51,796 bases of DNA, from the NCBI GenBank assembly GCA_949480205.1, contig CASXXK010000004.1, positions 1 through 51,796 of the forward strand. Reading direction: 5' to 3'. Shown here in pieces: positions 18,899 to 27,527 of this stretch. The stretch comes from an uncultured Candidatus Saccharibacteria bacterium (lineage in GTDB: Bacteria > Patescibacteriota > Saccharimonadia > Saccharimonadales > Saccharimonadaceae). Below the pieces are notes generated by a model. That model saw only the letters and a program-made list of their open reading frames with translations. It was not told the origin of the DNA and did no database searches. The number at the start of each line of letters is the position of its first letter. The stretch's first letter is position 1. A program made the position numbers and the translations under genes.

Positions 18899-19697
18899 GG
18901 GGCTTAGTGGAAGTTTTAGATTGGGTTTTGCTGGATGGCTTGGCTTGTATGTCACGTTTGGAAAGCAGATAAATTAGCGCAATAAAAGTACCCAGGAATA
19001 AGAATGCAAAAATTCCAGCGATAATCCACGCAACTGTGTTGGAAGTGGCGTATTTGGCGCAGGGGTCGCTGGCGCCTACTTCTAATTCTTCAGTGGGCTC
19101 GATGACTTCATCGACGACTCCTGTGTCGGTTTCTTCGGAGGGCGTTTCTGGCTCGGTTTTATTTTCGGTTTCGACATTAGTGTCGTCTTCGGGTTTAGTG
19201 GTTTGTTCAGAATTTGTAGTTGGAGGTTTGACGGCGGAGTTCTGGTTGGTGGTTGGTTTGGATGTTGAGGTATTGTTAGTATTAGTGTTCGATGTGTTGC
19301 CACTAGGTTTAGTTTCGGTGGGTTGGCTGGGAGCAACTATATTGATTGAAACGGTGCGGTTGCCAGGTTTGTATTCGTTGGCATCAGAATCAGAGAAACC
19401 GGCTTCGGGCGTAGCAGTGACCGTAACTGTCCCACTGTTACCTGCTGTAACGGTGATGGTTTGGTAATTCTCTTCTACCCAAATTGCGGTTTGGGCGGTG
19501 GTACCGCCTGTGACTTTGATGTTAACGCGACCAATGCAATCGCCTCCCACTGACACTGAAAATGTGCCACCAGGAGCGACTTGTTTGCTAGAAGAGGTCA
19601 TGTTGAATGAGGCGGCATAAGTTGGCGCTGAGAACGCCGAGACGCTACAAATTAGACTTAAGATGATAAAAAATTTAGAGAGAATTTTTGACTTCAT
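18882..19697 (-). CDS. Surface protein with an Ig/cohesin-like N-terminal domain, Thr/Pro/Glu-rich linker and C-terminal TM anchor
   Basis: Signal peptide; SSSKQVAPGGTFSVSVGGDCIGRVNIKVTGG...; linker; TM WIIAGIFAFLFLGTFIALIYLLSKR. Confidence 0.7.
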   Translation of the reverse strand: MKSKILSKFFIILSLICSVSAFSAPTYAASFNMTSSSKQVAPGGTFSVSVGGDCIGRVNIKVTGGTTAQTAIWVEENYQTITVTAGNSGTVTVTATPEAGFSDSDANEYKPGNRTVSINIVAPSQPTETKPSGNTSNTNTNNTSTSKPTTNQNSAVKPPTTNSEQTTKPEDDTNVETENKTEPETPSEETDTGVVDEVIEPTEELEVGASDPCAKYATSNTVAWIIAGIFAFLFLGTFIALIYLLSKRDIQAKPSSKTQSKTSTKPHEKSH

Positions 19698-19719
19698 AAA
19701 TATATTGTAATATATTTAT
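19696..19719. promoter_or_regulatory. Perfect inverted repeat overlapping the -10 and start codon of the 19697 gene
   Basis: ATAAATATATT-GT-AATATATTTAT (11-2-11). Confidence 0.4.
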
Positions 19720-19746
19720 TCATCATAGACAACTATTATATCGTGG

Positions 19747-19968
19747 TTAATGTCGTTTTTTATCATTAGCGATACTTTCGTCTTCGGCTATAATATCTTT
19801 GTGACCAACTAGGGCAGCGTAGGGCGAAAACTGTGCCGCACGGTCTTCGATGCTCATGGGGTTCGAGGCTTGAGGTCGTTTGCAATGGATGATGTCGGAG
19901 TAGTCTTTTGGCTCATGTGTTGGAGATGGTGGATGGTAATTAGTAAGATTGGCAGTGTTGGTGCTCAT
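19747..19968 (-). CDS. YolD-like protein
   Basis: MSIEDRAAQFSPYAALVGHKDII motif. Confidence 0.75.
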   Translation of the reverse strand: MSTNTANLTNYHPPSPTHEPKDYSDIIHCKRPQASNPMSIEDRAAQFSPYAALVGHKDIIAEDESIANDKKRH

Positions 19969-21449
19969 GCCCTGTGTCCTCCGATTTGTTGGTGGCGCGA
20001 ACGACCAGTAGCGCCATCCTCAAAATTAAAACCGCGGAGAATGGAGTTTTTACCATAGCGTTTACGAATATCTAAAACGGCCTTTTGAGCGCGATGTTCT
20101 TTTTTGAGATTTTGTAATTCCAGGCGCTTTTGACGCTCAAGCTCGGCATAGTTGGTGAAAAAGTCAGCTTGAGTTGGCGTGCTGTCTTGCAATACTGCCC
20201 GATCAGATGGAATTAAATCGTTAGCAGTAACAGTGATTTTGCGGATGGTGTATTTAGGATTTACTTTTTCATCGTAAAGCTGTAAAAATCCAGCTATAAG
20301 TAGTTTGGCGGAAGAGGTGACAAAGTCGAGACGCGTAGTTCCCTGCATGGGTTTGGGTACGTGGCGACCGTAATGATCGGTGACGTTATTGGTAGATTGA
20401 TTTTTGTGGTCATAGTTGATGTATAAACCAAGATGACTAGTGAGGTAGCCTTTTTGTACGAGTTCAAGGGCTAAATTTTCGGCCATTTCTTTGACGATGG
20501 TGCGGGCTTTGGTAAAACTATAAGGGCATGATAAGACTTGTCCTGAACTGAGGCTTTTGGTTTTGGGGATATGTTGTTTGACGTCGGGAATAGTAACGCA
20601 CTCATAGCCCCAAGCGTGGTCAATGAGAAGTTCTGCGTTGATACCAAATAAGTCATAGAGTAGTTTTGGATTTTGTAGTGAACACCGCGCGATATCGCCC
20701 ATGGTGTATAAACTGTGACTCGTGAGACGCTTGGCGTAGCCACGGCCAACGCGCCAAAAATCAGTGATGGGCGTATGCGTCCAAAGTTGTTCGCGATAAG
20801 TTTGTTCGTTAAGCTTAGCAATGCGCACGCCAGCAGAATTTGGTTCGGCGTGTTTGGCCATGATATCCATCGCAATCTTAGCAAGATACATATTGGTGCC
20901 AATGCCGGCTGTAGCAGTAATACCGGTATTCTGATAAACATCGGTAATCATATCGGTGACAAATTCTTCGGCCGTGCAGTGTTGCATTTTGAGATAACTT
21001 GTAATATCGCAAAAGATTTCATCAATTGAATAGGCGAAAATATCTTCTGGTGCAACATGCTGAAGATAAGTGTTATAAATTTTGGAACTGTAATCAAGGT
21101 AATATTTCATGCGCGGTGGTGCGATAATAAAATCGAGGGCGAGATTGGGGTTTTGTAGAAGTTCAGAATTATTAGTGGATTTTCCAAGAAAAATTCCAAG
21201 AGGAGTTTTGGCTTGACGTTCGGCGTTAATTTCATGGACTTTTTCGTTAACTTGAAAAAGGCGGGCACGTCCAGGTAAACCGTAAGATTTGAGTGACGGC
21301 GAAATGGCAAGACAGATAGTTTTATCGGTACGAGACTTATCGGCCACAACGAGATTAGTAGTAAGTGGATCTAAGCCGCGCTCGTTGCACTCGACGGACG
21401 CATAGAAGGACTTAAGATCAATAGCAGCAAACACTCGACTCATATACAT
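19965..21449 (-). CDS. Y-family DNA polymerase (UmuC/UvrX-like)
   Basis: FAAIDLKSFYASVEC, YSIDEIFCDIT; overlaps the yolD-like gene. Confidence 0.9.
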   Translation of the reverse strand: MYMSRVFAAIDLKSFYASVECNERGLDPLTTNLVVADKSRTDKTICLAISPSLKSYGLPGRARLFQVNEKVHEINAERQAKTPLGIFLGKSTNNSELLQNPNLALDFIIAPPRMKYYLDYSSKIYNTYLQHVAPEDIFAYSIDEIFCDITSYLKMQHCTAEEFVTDMITDVYQNTGITATAGIGTNMYLAKIAMDIMAKHAEPNSAGVRIAKLNEQTYREQLWTHTPITDFWRVGRGYAKRLTSHSLYTMGDIARCSLQNPKLLYDLFGINAELLIDHAWGYECVTIPDVKQHIPKTKSLSSGQVLSCPYSFTKARTIVKEMAENLALELVQKGYLTSHLGLYINYDHKNQSTNNVTDHYGRHVPKPMQGTTRLDFVTSSAKLLIAGFLQLYDEKVNPKYTIRKITVTANDLIPSDRAVLQDSTPTQADFFTNYAELERQKRLELQNLKKEHRAQKAVLDIRKRYGKNSILRGFNFEDGATGRSRHQQIGGHRA

Positions 21450-21474
21450 ATATTATATATGGTAAAATTGGGAT

Positions 21475-22020
21475 ATGGAACAAGATGTGAAATATGAGCT
21501 GATTTTAAATAAGTTGCCGGAGGATTTGGTGGTAAAACAAGTGCATGCAGTTTTGTTGACGCGCGATGGTAGAGTGCTGCTGCGCTATAAAAATGGTGAA
21601 GCACGATTGGTTGGTGGAAAGCCAGAAGATAGTGATAATAGTTGGGGAGATACTTTGCGACGTGAAGCCCTAGAAGAGGCAAATTGTGAAATAGATAAGG
21701 TGGATTATCTGGGTTATCAAAAAGTAACTGAAGTTGGCTTAGCCAAGTATGCGCAAGTGCGGATGGTGGCACGAATTAGCCAGATTGGAGCAGCATTGCC
21801 TGATCCCGATCGTGATGGTAATTGGATTTATGGTCGTGTGCTGGCGCCAGTGGAAGTCGCTAGGCAGGAATTAGGTAAGAGTTTTGGCAGGATTGGTGAG
21901 GATTTATTGAAGCGTGCTTTAGAAATCGCGCGCGAGAAAGAATATTTTACGGAGTTGCCGAGTCAGGAATATGAAACGTTGAATGTTGAATCGCGCGATA
22001 ATGATTATTTTTCCTTGTAA
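21475..22020 (+). CDS. NUDIX hydrolase
   Basis: LVGGKPEDSDNSWGDTLRREALEEANCEI. Confidence 0.8.
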   Translation: MEQDVKYELILNKLPEDLVVKQVHAVLLTRDGRVLLRYKNGEARLVGGKPEDSDNSWGDTLRREALEEANCEIDKVDYLGYQKVTEVGLAKYAQVRMVARISQIGAALPDPDRDGNWIYGRVLAPVEVARQELGKSFGRIGEDLLKRALEIAREKEYFTELPSQEYETLNVESRDNDYFSL

Positions 22021-23246
22021 GTTTTGATGATATCTTTGAAGCTCATTTTGGCGCCATAGTTGAGGATAGCATTGCTATAGATTTTGATGGCGACATGTGC
22101 AATGATGGCGCAAGTGACGATTAGAATTGCAATCGAGAGTAGAACTTCCCAGCCACTGGCGATACCCATCATGACGCGAAGTGGCATACAGAATGGTGAA
22201 GAAATTGGTAGAAGTGCGGCAAAGAGATTGAGGTCGCCCGTAGGATTAGTAAGTGTGAAGTAGGCGAGATAAAAGCCAATCATTGTGATGATAGCGATGG
22301 GTGTATTGGCGGATTGAATGTCTTCGGGCTTGCTAACAGTGGAACCGGTGAGGGCATACATGAGAGCATAGGCAAAATAGCCAAGGATAAAGTAAACAAT
22401 CATGATGACGGCAAGATATGGTGTAAAACTAGAGAGGTCAAATAAGTTGTTTAGTAGCGCACTATCTAAGAATGAATAAGCACTAATGATGGCGACGATG
22501 GCAAATAGAACGATTTGCATCAAACCAACTAGGCCAATGCCGATAGTCTTGCCAAGCACAATCGTGCGTGGGCTGGTGGAAGTAACCAAGGTTTCCATGA
22601 TTTTGGAGGTCTTTTCGATAGTGATGGAGCTGGAGACTTGGTAAGCGCAGAAGTAAATCGCAAAGAAAAGCACGCAAGATAGCATCATCATGACAAAGAT
22701 GTTGCCACCAACTTCTTGAGTTTCGGTTTGTTCGATATTGAGTTCAAAGTTTGGAGAGATTTGTGCAAGTTGATTGGCGGATAAGTTGAGTTTTTGGATT
22801 TGGAGACCAACGTAGAGGCTGTTTAACGTATCCAAGACGGCAGTAGGTGGCGTGGCGGTAGCAGAGTTTTTGACGATGTAATTGAGCGTAATATCTTTTT
22901 CCGATTCGCGGTTGATAATAATGGCCGAAGAGACTTCGTCGTTATTAACTTTGGCTTTGATCTCTTCGGTGTTAAGCGTAGAAATGTCAAATTTGTAGCC
23001 AAGATTGTTATCACTTTGATTGAGAATTTCTAGTGCGCCACCATAAAGATTGCCTGGGTCGGATAGGATCATGGTATCACTAAGATCTCCTCCACTAATA
23101 TTGTTAATAAAATTCGGAATGTTAAATCCGAGCACAATCAAGACAACAATAATAATTGTGGAAATACGAAATGATTTGCGACTAAGAATGTCGCGCATGG
23201 TGAACTTGATAACAGTGAGAATATCGTGAAAATTATTTGATTTCAT
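22005..23246 (-). CDS. ABC-2 type permease (NatB-like)
   Basis: N-terminal TM, extracytoplasmic domain, then six-TM region; next to the ATPase gene. Confidence 0.85.
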   Translation of the reverse strand: MKSNNFHDILTVIKFTMRDILSRKSFRISTIIIVVLIVLGFNIPNFINNISGGDLSDTMILSDPGNLYGGALEILNQSDNNLGYKFDISTLNTEEIKAKVNNDEVSSAIIINRESEKDITLNYIVKNSATATPPTAVLDTLNSLYVGLQIQKLNLSANQLAQISPNFELNIEQTETQEVGGNIFVMMMLSCVLFFAIYFCAYQVSSSITIEKTSKIMETLVTSTSPRTIVLGKTIGIGLVGLMQIVLFAIVAIISAYSFLDSALLNNLFDLSSFTPYLAVIMIVYFILGYFAYALMYALTGSTVSKPEDIQSANTPIAIITMIGFYLAYFTLTNPTGDLNLFAALLPISSPFCMPLRVMMGIASGWEVLLSIAILIVTCAIIAHVAIKIYSNAILNYGAKMSFKDIIKTYKEK

Positions 23247-24135
23247 TGGAGGCTCCTACTTTTTCTATGAAAATATCGTTGAGAGTTGGTTTCATAATTT
23301 CAAATTTGTCGATTTGGATTTTGTTGTCGACTAGTTTCTGTAGCAAATCATGCGCGGACTTTTCGTCAGTAATTTTGAGTGTGTATTGGTTATTTTTGGA
23401 GTTTTCGATTTTGAAGTCTTTGAGGAACTGATCGATATTTTTATTTGTGTCAATTTGGACACGGTTGGCAGGATAAGCGGCTTTGATGTCTTTAAGATTT
23501 CCTTGCAAAACGGTTTTACCTCGATTGAGGATCAGAATGTCAGTGCAGAATTCTTCAATTGTAGCCATTTGGTGGGCGGACATAATAATGAATTTGCCTT
23601 GGCGCACGAGGTCGATAATAATGTTTTTGAGGATGTCGGTATTGACCGGGTCGAGTCCGCTAAATGGCTCGTCAAGTACAATTAAGTCTGGATTATGGAT
23701 GACTGCAGTCATAAATTGGATTTTTTGTTGGTTGCCCTTGGAAAGTTTTTCGGCAGGCATGTTGAGATACTCTTCGACTTTGAGACGCTTGGCCCACTTT
23801 TGGATGGCAGAGGTAGCGGCTTCGCGTGACATGCCTTTGAGCTCGGCGAAGTACATTAGTTGATCGAAAATTTTGACTTTGGGATAGACACCACGTTCTT
23901 CAGGTAGGTAGCCAAAGTTTACGGTTTTACGGTCGACTGGTGCACCATTCCAGGTAATTTCGCCACTATCTTTGGTGATGATACTAAGTAGCATGCGGAT
24001 AGTAGTAGTTTTGCCGGCGCCATTGGTACCGAGCAGCCCATAAACTCCAGGTTGGTTGAGCGTGAGGGAGATTTTATCTACCACGCGTTTGCCAGCGAAA
24101 GTTTTGGAGACGTCTTTGAGAATTAATCCAGACAT
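23233..24135 (-). CDS. ABC transporter ATP-binding protein (NatA-like)
   Basis: GTNGAGKTT, LSKGNQQK, LIVLDEPFSGLDP. Confidence 0.95.
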   Translation of the reverse strand: MSGLILKDVSKTFAGKRVVDKISLTLNQPGVYGLLGTNGAGKTTTIRMLLSIITKDSGEITWNGAPVDRKTVNFGYLPEERGVYPKVKIFDQLMYFAELKGMSREAATSAIQKWAKRLKVEEYLNMPAEKLSKGNQQKIQFMTAVIHNPDLIVLDEPFSGLDPVNTDILKNIIIDLVRQGKFIIMSAHQMATIEEFCTDILILNRGKTVLQGNLKDIKAAYPANRVQIDTNKNIDQFLKDFKIENSKNNQYTLKITDEKSAHDLLQKLVDNKIQIDKFEIMKPTLNDIFIEKVGASNEIK

Positions 24136-24169
24136 AAAATCCTTTCTGTGTTTAGCTTAATTATATCAC

Positions 24170-24178
24170 GGGGGGGGG
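24170..24178. repeat. G9/C9 homopolymer in the promoter region of the ABC operon
   Basis: Nine G on the plus strand, just upstream of TATAAT on the minus strand. Confidence 0.8.
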
Positions 24179-24192
24179 CAACTTTTACAAGG

Positions 24193-24963
24193 CTAATCTA
24201 GGTCAATGCCTTGTTTGAGTAAATGCGTATTTAGCGCGTAGAGCCCAGCGATGTAAACTATATAGATTACGGATGCGAAGTTGAAAGCCGTATGCATGGC
24301 GTCTTCGATATTAGCATTGGGTGGGACGACACTACCAAAGATCCACGCCATACTAGGGTCAGCATAACCCCAGAACAATAATATAGCTGTAGTTATGACA
24401 TTGAAGATGATGAAGAACCCAAATCCAAAAGCAATGGAAAGGGCGATTTTATTATAATTAAATCTGTGGCCAATAATAGTGCCGCTAATGCCACATTGTA
24501 TTACGAAAATTATTTCAAGATAAAAGACGAGCGCAATTTGAAGACTTGTGACAAAATTGTCGCGTATGATGGTAAGAGTTTCTGATGTGGAACCGTTAAC
24601 TATAAGGACGCACGCTATGCCGAGAGCGATAGTGGTAAAACTAGTGATAGTTGCGGTAATGAATTTGGAGGCTAATAAAGTGTTACGTGATATCGGCAGG
24701 GTATGCATAAGATAGCCACGGTCACCATAAAGATTTTGGCGAAAATATGCCCAAATGTTCATAGCGTTGTTGATTATGGCGCCAATGCTGAAACCGATAG
24801 CTGCGCCCTTGAAGAATTCTTTGCAAAATATAATGAAGAAACTGTCGGAGTTGATTGTAGCGAAGAGCTGGGTGAGAAGAGTGCATCCAATGACAATCCC
24901 ATAAAAAATACTGAGTGGTTTATAAATGGCGCGAAGATCGTATTTTAATAATTTTCCTAACAT
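24193..24963 (-). CDS. ABC-2 family permease
   Basis: Six predicted TM segments; follows the ABC ATPase. Confidence 0.7.
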   Translation of the reverse strand: MLGKLLKYDLRAIYKPLSIFYGIVIGCTLLTQLFATINSDSFFIIFCKEFFKGAAIGFSIGAIINNAMNIWAYFRQNLYGDRGYLMHTLPISRNTLLASKFITATITSFTTIALGIACVLIVNGSTSETLTIIRDNFVTSLQIALVFYLEIIFVIQCGISGTIIGHRFNYNKIALSIAFGFGFFIIFNVITTAILLFWGYADPSMAWIFGSVVPPNANIEDAMHTAFNFASVIYIVYIAGLYALNTHLLKQGIDLD

Positions 24964-24977
24964 AATTCCCTTTCTAA

Positions 24978-25703
24978 TTAGCGGTTAACATTGGCTTTAA
25001 AGGTTTGGCGAAAGACTTCATCGATTGAGGTATGATGTTTGGCGCGGAGATTATCGGCGTTGTCGATAAGAATGATTTTGCCCTGGTCGATAAAAATAAC
25101 TTCGTCCAGAATACGTTCAATGTCGGCAATGAGGTGTGTGGAAATTAAAATGCTAGCATTGTCATTAAAATTAGATAATATCGTATCGAGGATGTAGTCG
25201 CGAGTGGCAGGGTCAATGCCGCCCAGTGGTTCGTCCAAAATATAAAGTTCGGCATTGCGGCTCATAACGAGGATGAGTTGAAGTTTTTCTTGCATACCTT
25301 TACTCATTTTGGAAATTTTGGCATTTAGGTCGAGATTGAGCTCGTGCACCAAACGCTTGGCTTTGGCAGGATCAAAATTATCATAAAATTCGTAAAAATA
25401 TTTAATGGTTTGCGCAACGGTCATTGTCTTGTCGAGATAAGTACGTTCGGGAAGATAAGAAATTATTTGTTTACTGTGAATACCGATGGGTCCACCATCG
25501 ATTGTAGCTTCGCCGTTGGTTGGCGTGATAAGATCATTGAGGATTTTGATGAGTGTGCTTTTGCCCGCGCCATTACGACCGAGCAGACCGATAATTTTGC
25601 CACGAGGGATTTCAAGATTTATGTCTTGTAGAATGGTTTTGGTGCCATAGGCCTTGCACAAGTTACGGCAGACAACTAGTGGACTGGGTTGGGTTTTACT
25701 CAT
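24978..25703 (-). CDS. ABC transporter ATP-binding protein
   Basis: GRNGAGKST, MSKGMQEKL, LYILDEPLGGIDP. Confidence 0.95.
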   Translation of the reverse strand: MSKTQPSPLVVCRNLCKAYGTKTILQDINLEIPRGKIIGLLGRNGAGKSTLIKILNDLITPTNGEATIDGGPIGIHSKQIISYLPERTYLDKTMTVAQTIKYFYEFYDNFDPAKAKRLVHELNLDLNAKISKMSKGMQEKLQLILVMSRNAELYILDEPLGGIDPATRDYILDTILSNFNDNASILISTHLIADIERILDEVIFIDQGKIILIDNADNLRAKHHTSIDEVFRQTFKANVNR

Positions 25704-26068
25704 TGATTACCTCCTTTGGTCTTGAGTAATTTAACAATAGTCTTTGATTCGATTCCGAGTTCTGACATTTCATCAAGAAATTTTTTGATTTTGATGGTGG
25801 CGAAGTGCGTGCGATATTGATTGAGCAATTCGGTATCCTGGGTGACGAATTTGCCATTTGTACGTTCGGTGTAGACGAGTTTGAGCTCTTCGAGTTCGGC
25901 AAGGGCGCGTTGCATGGTATTGGGATTGACTTTGGCTTGCAAAGCAAAATCGCGCACAGACGGTAAGCGTTCACCAGGCGGAATTTTGCCAGAAATAATT
26001 TGGAGCTCGAGTTGTTCAATTAGCTGAATATAGATGGGACGGTTACTATCGAAATTAAAATCTATCAT
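25700..26068 (-). CDS. GntR family regulator, YtrA subfamily
   Basis: RPIYIQLIEQLELQIISGKIPPGERLPSVRDFALQAKVNPNTMQRALAELE. Confidence 0.9.
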   Translation of the reverse strand: MIDFNFDSNRPIYIQLIEQLELQIISGKIPPGERLPSVRDFALQAKVNPNTMQRALAELEELKLVYTERTNGKFVTQDTELLNQYRTHFATIKIKKFLDEMSELGIESKTIVKLLKTKGGNQ

Positions 26069-26091
26069 TGTATTACTTTCTTAATACAATG
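26066..26091. promoter_or_regulatory. Operator candidate for the GntR regulator
   Basis: CATTGTATTA-CTTTCT-TAATACAATG perfect 10-6-10 inverted repeat overlapping its start codon. Confidence 0.65.
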
Positions 26092-26140
26092 ATACTTTAC
26101 GAAAAATTACTTGTCAATGATTTTGTGCTATAATATGCTT

Positions 26141-26689
26141 ATGAATAAAGCTTGGATGATTATTTTGGTTGAAGGTCTGGCAATTTCTTTGCTGGGTTCG
26201 GTGCTGCATTTTACTTATGGGTGGAGCAAGCAAAATAAGTTTGTAGCGATTTTCTCGGCGGTCAATGAAAGTACTTGGGAACATATCAAGTTGGCACTTT
26301 CAGGGATTTTCATTTGTACGTTGGTAGATGTGTGGTGGCTAGGAGACAATCCGAACTATTGGTTTGCTAAAAGTATGTCGTTTTTGGTTCCGATTGTGGT
26401 GATTCCGGTGTTGTTTTATGGTTATCGTGCAGTCTTGAAAGTAAAATCTTGCTTGCCGATTGATATTGCAATTTTCTTCATCGCGAGTTTTGCGAGTAGC
26501 GCGGCGTTTGCGGGCTTGTTGGATTTGGCGCCAATGGATGAGGCGGGTGGGATTGTTAGTATGATTATTAGTGTGATCGTGCTGGCAATGTATTTATCTT
26601 TAACGCGGTTTCCGTTACATAATTTTTTGTTTCGCGATCCGATTACGGGTAAATATGGCTATGATGGCCATCGCGTGCGAAAAATTTAA
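26141..26689 (+). CDS. DUF6512-like membrane protein
   Basis: GSVLHFTYGWSKQNKFVAIFSAVNESTWEHIKLA plus several TM segments. Confidence 0.7.
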   Translation: MNKAWMIILVEGLAISLLGSVLHFTYGWSKQNKFVAIFSAVNESTWEHIKLALSGIFICTLVDVWWLGDNPNYWFAKSMSFLVPIVVIPVLFYGYRAVLKVKSCLPIDIAIFFIASFASSAAFAGLLDLAPMDEAGGIVSMIISVIVLAMYLSLTRFPLHNFLFRDPITGKYGYDGHRVRKI

Positions 26690-26695
26690 ATCAAA

Positions 26696-26724
26696 AAGCC
26701 ACCACGATGTTGCTGTGGTGGCTT
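26696..26724. terminator. Bidirectional terminator
   Basis: AAGCCACCAC-gatgttgct-GTGGTGGCTT with A/T flanks. Confidence 0.8.
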
Positions 26725-26765
26725 GAAAAATTGTTGATAGTTACAATTACATATGCACGTTGATG

Positions 26766-27386
26766 TCAGAAGCTGTATAACATAGTATAGAGCTTTGTCT
26801 GCGGATCATCTGTGCCATCGAAACCATATTCGGTATCGTCAGTAATTATAAAACCCATTTTTTGATACATCTGCACGACTAATTCGTTCTGTTGCGAGCA
26901 GTTGAGCTGAAAAGCACTTGTGCCGTTTTGGTGCATCCGCCAGATATAGTCATATAACAAATGGGAGCCAATACCGCACCCTCTGGCGTCAGGATCGGTG
27001 CAAAGATTGGTAATTAAGGTGGTTTTCTTCGGCAGGGTCTGACGGGTTTGAATTACCTTCTGAAGGTAATAATCGATGACGAACTTCGATTTTTCATCAT
27101 CGAGGACGCCGTAGTCGAAATCAAGGTTAGCTGTGCTGTTCAGGGCAATCAAGATCCCCAGCGGTTGTTCGCTGCCGGTATGGCGTGCAACATAGATATT
27201 GCGGTAGTTGAAGATAAACCCATCTTCTGTCATATGAGGAACGATGAAGTCGACAAAATCATCAATATTCGATCTCCAGAAAGGATAAATCAAGGTATCC
27301 GTTTGGTAAATTAACCGAGCGACCTGCCGCAATGTCCCCTCATCCTGACGTGCACGACCACAAGTAATCCAATTGGTTCTAGACAT
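26766..27386 (-). CDS. GNAT family N-acetyltransferase
   Basis: CTDPDARGCGIGSHLLYDYI motif; ATG at 27386 with GGAGG SD. Confidence 0.85.
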   Translation of the reverse strand: MSRTNWITCGRARQDEGTLRQVARLIYQTDTLIYPFWRSNIDDFVDFIVPHMTEDGFIFNYRNIYVARHTGSEQPLGILIALNSTANLDFDYGVLDDEKSKFVIDYYLQKVIQTRQTLPKKTTLITNLCTDPDARGCGIGSHLLYDYIWRMHQNGTSAFQLNCSQQNELVVQMYQKMGFIITDDTEYGFDGTDDPQTKLYTMLYSF

Positions 27387-27412
27387 ATGAAATACCTCCA
27401 CGAAAAAGATTT

Positions 27413-27448
27413 GGCGCGCATAACTATCAAGTTGATAAAGTGCGCACC
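27413..27448 (-). promoter_or_regulatory. 5'UTR hairpin followed by a T-rich run
   Basis: Minus strand GGTGCGCA...TATCAA-c-TTGATA...TGCGCGCC then AAATCTTTTT. Confidence 0.5.
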
Positions 27449-27478
27449 CTATTTTATCATTATAGCACGGTACAATAA

Positions 27479-27517
27479 AAAAGTCAACTACCTTAGCACT
27501 GGAGATAGTTGACTTTT
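27479..27517 (-). terminator. Terminator of metK
   Basis: AAAAGTCAACTA / TAGTTGACTTTT perfect 12-bp stem. Confidence 0.8.
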
Positions 27518-27527
27518 GTGAGGAGGA

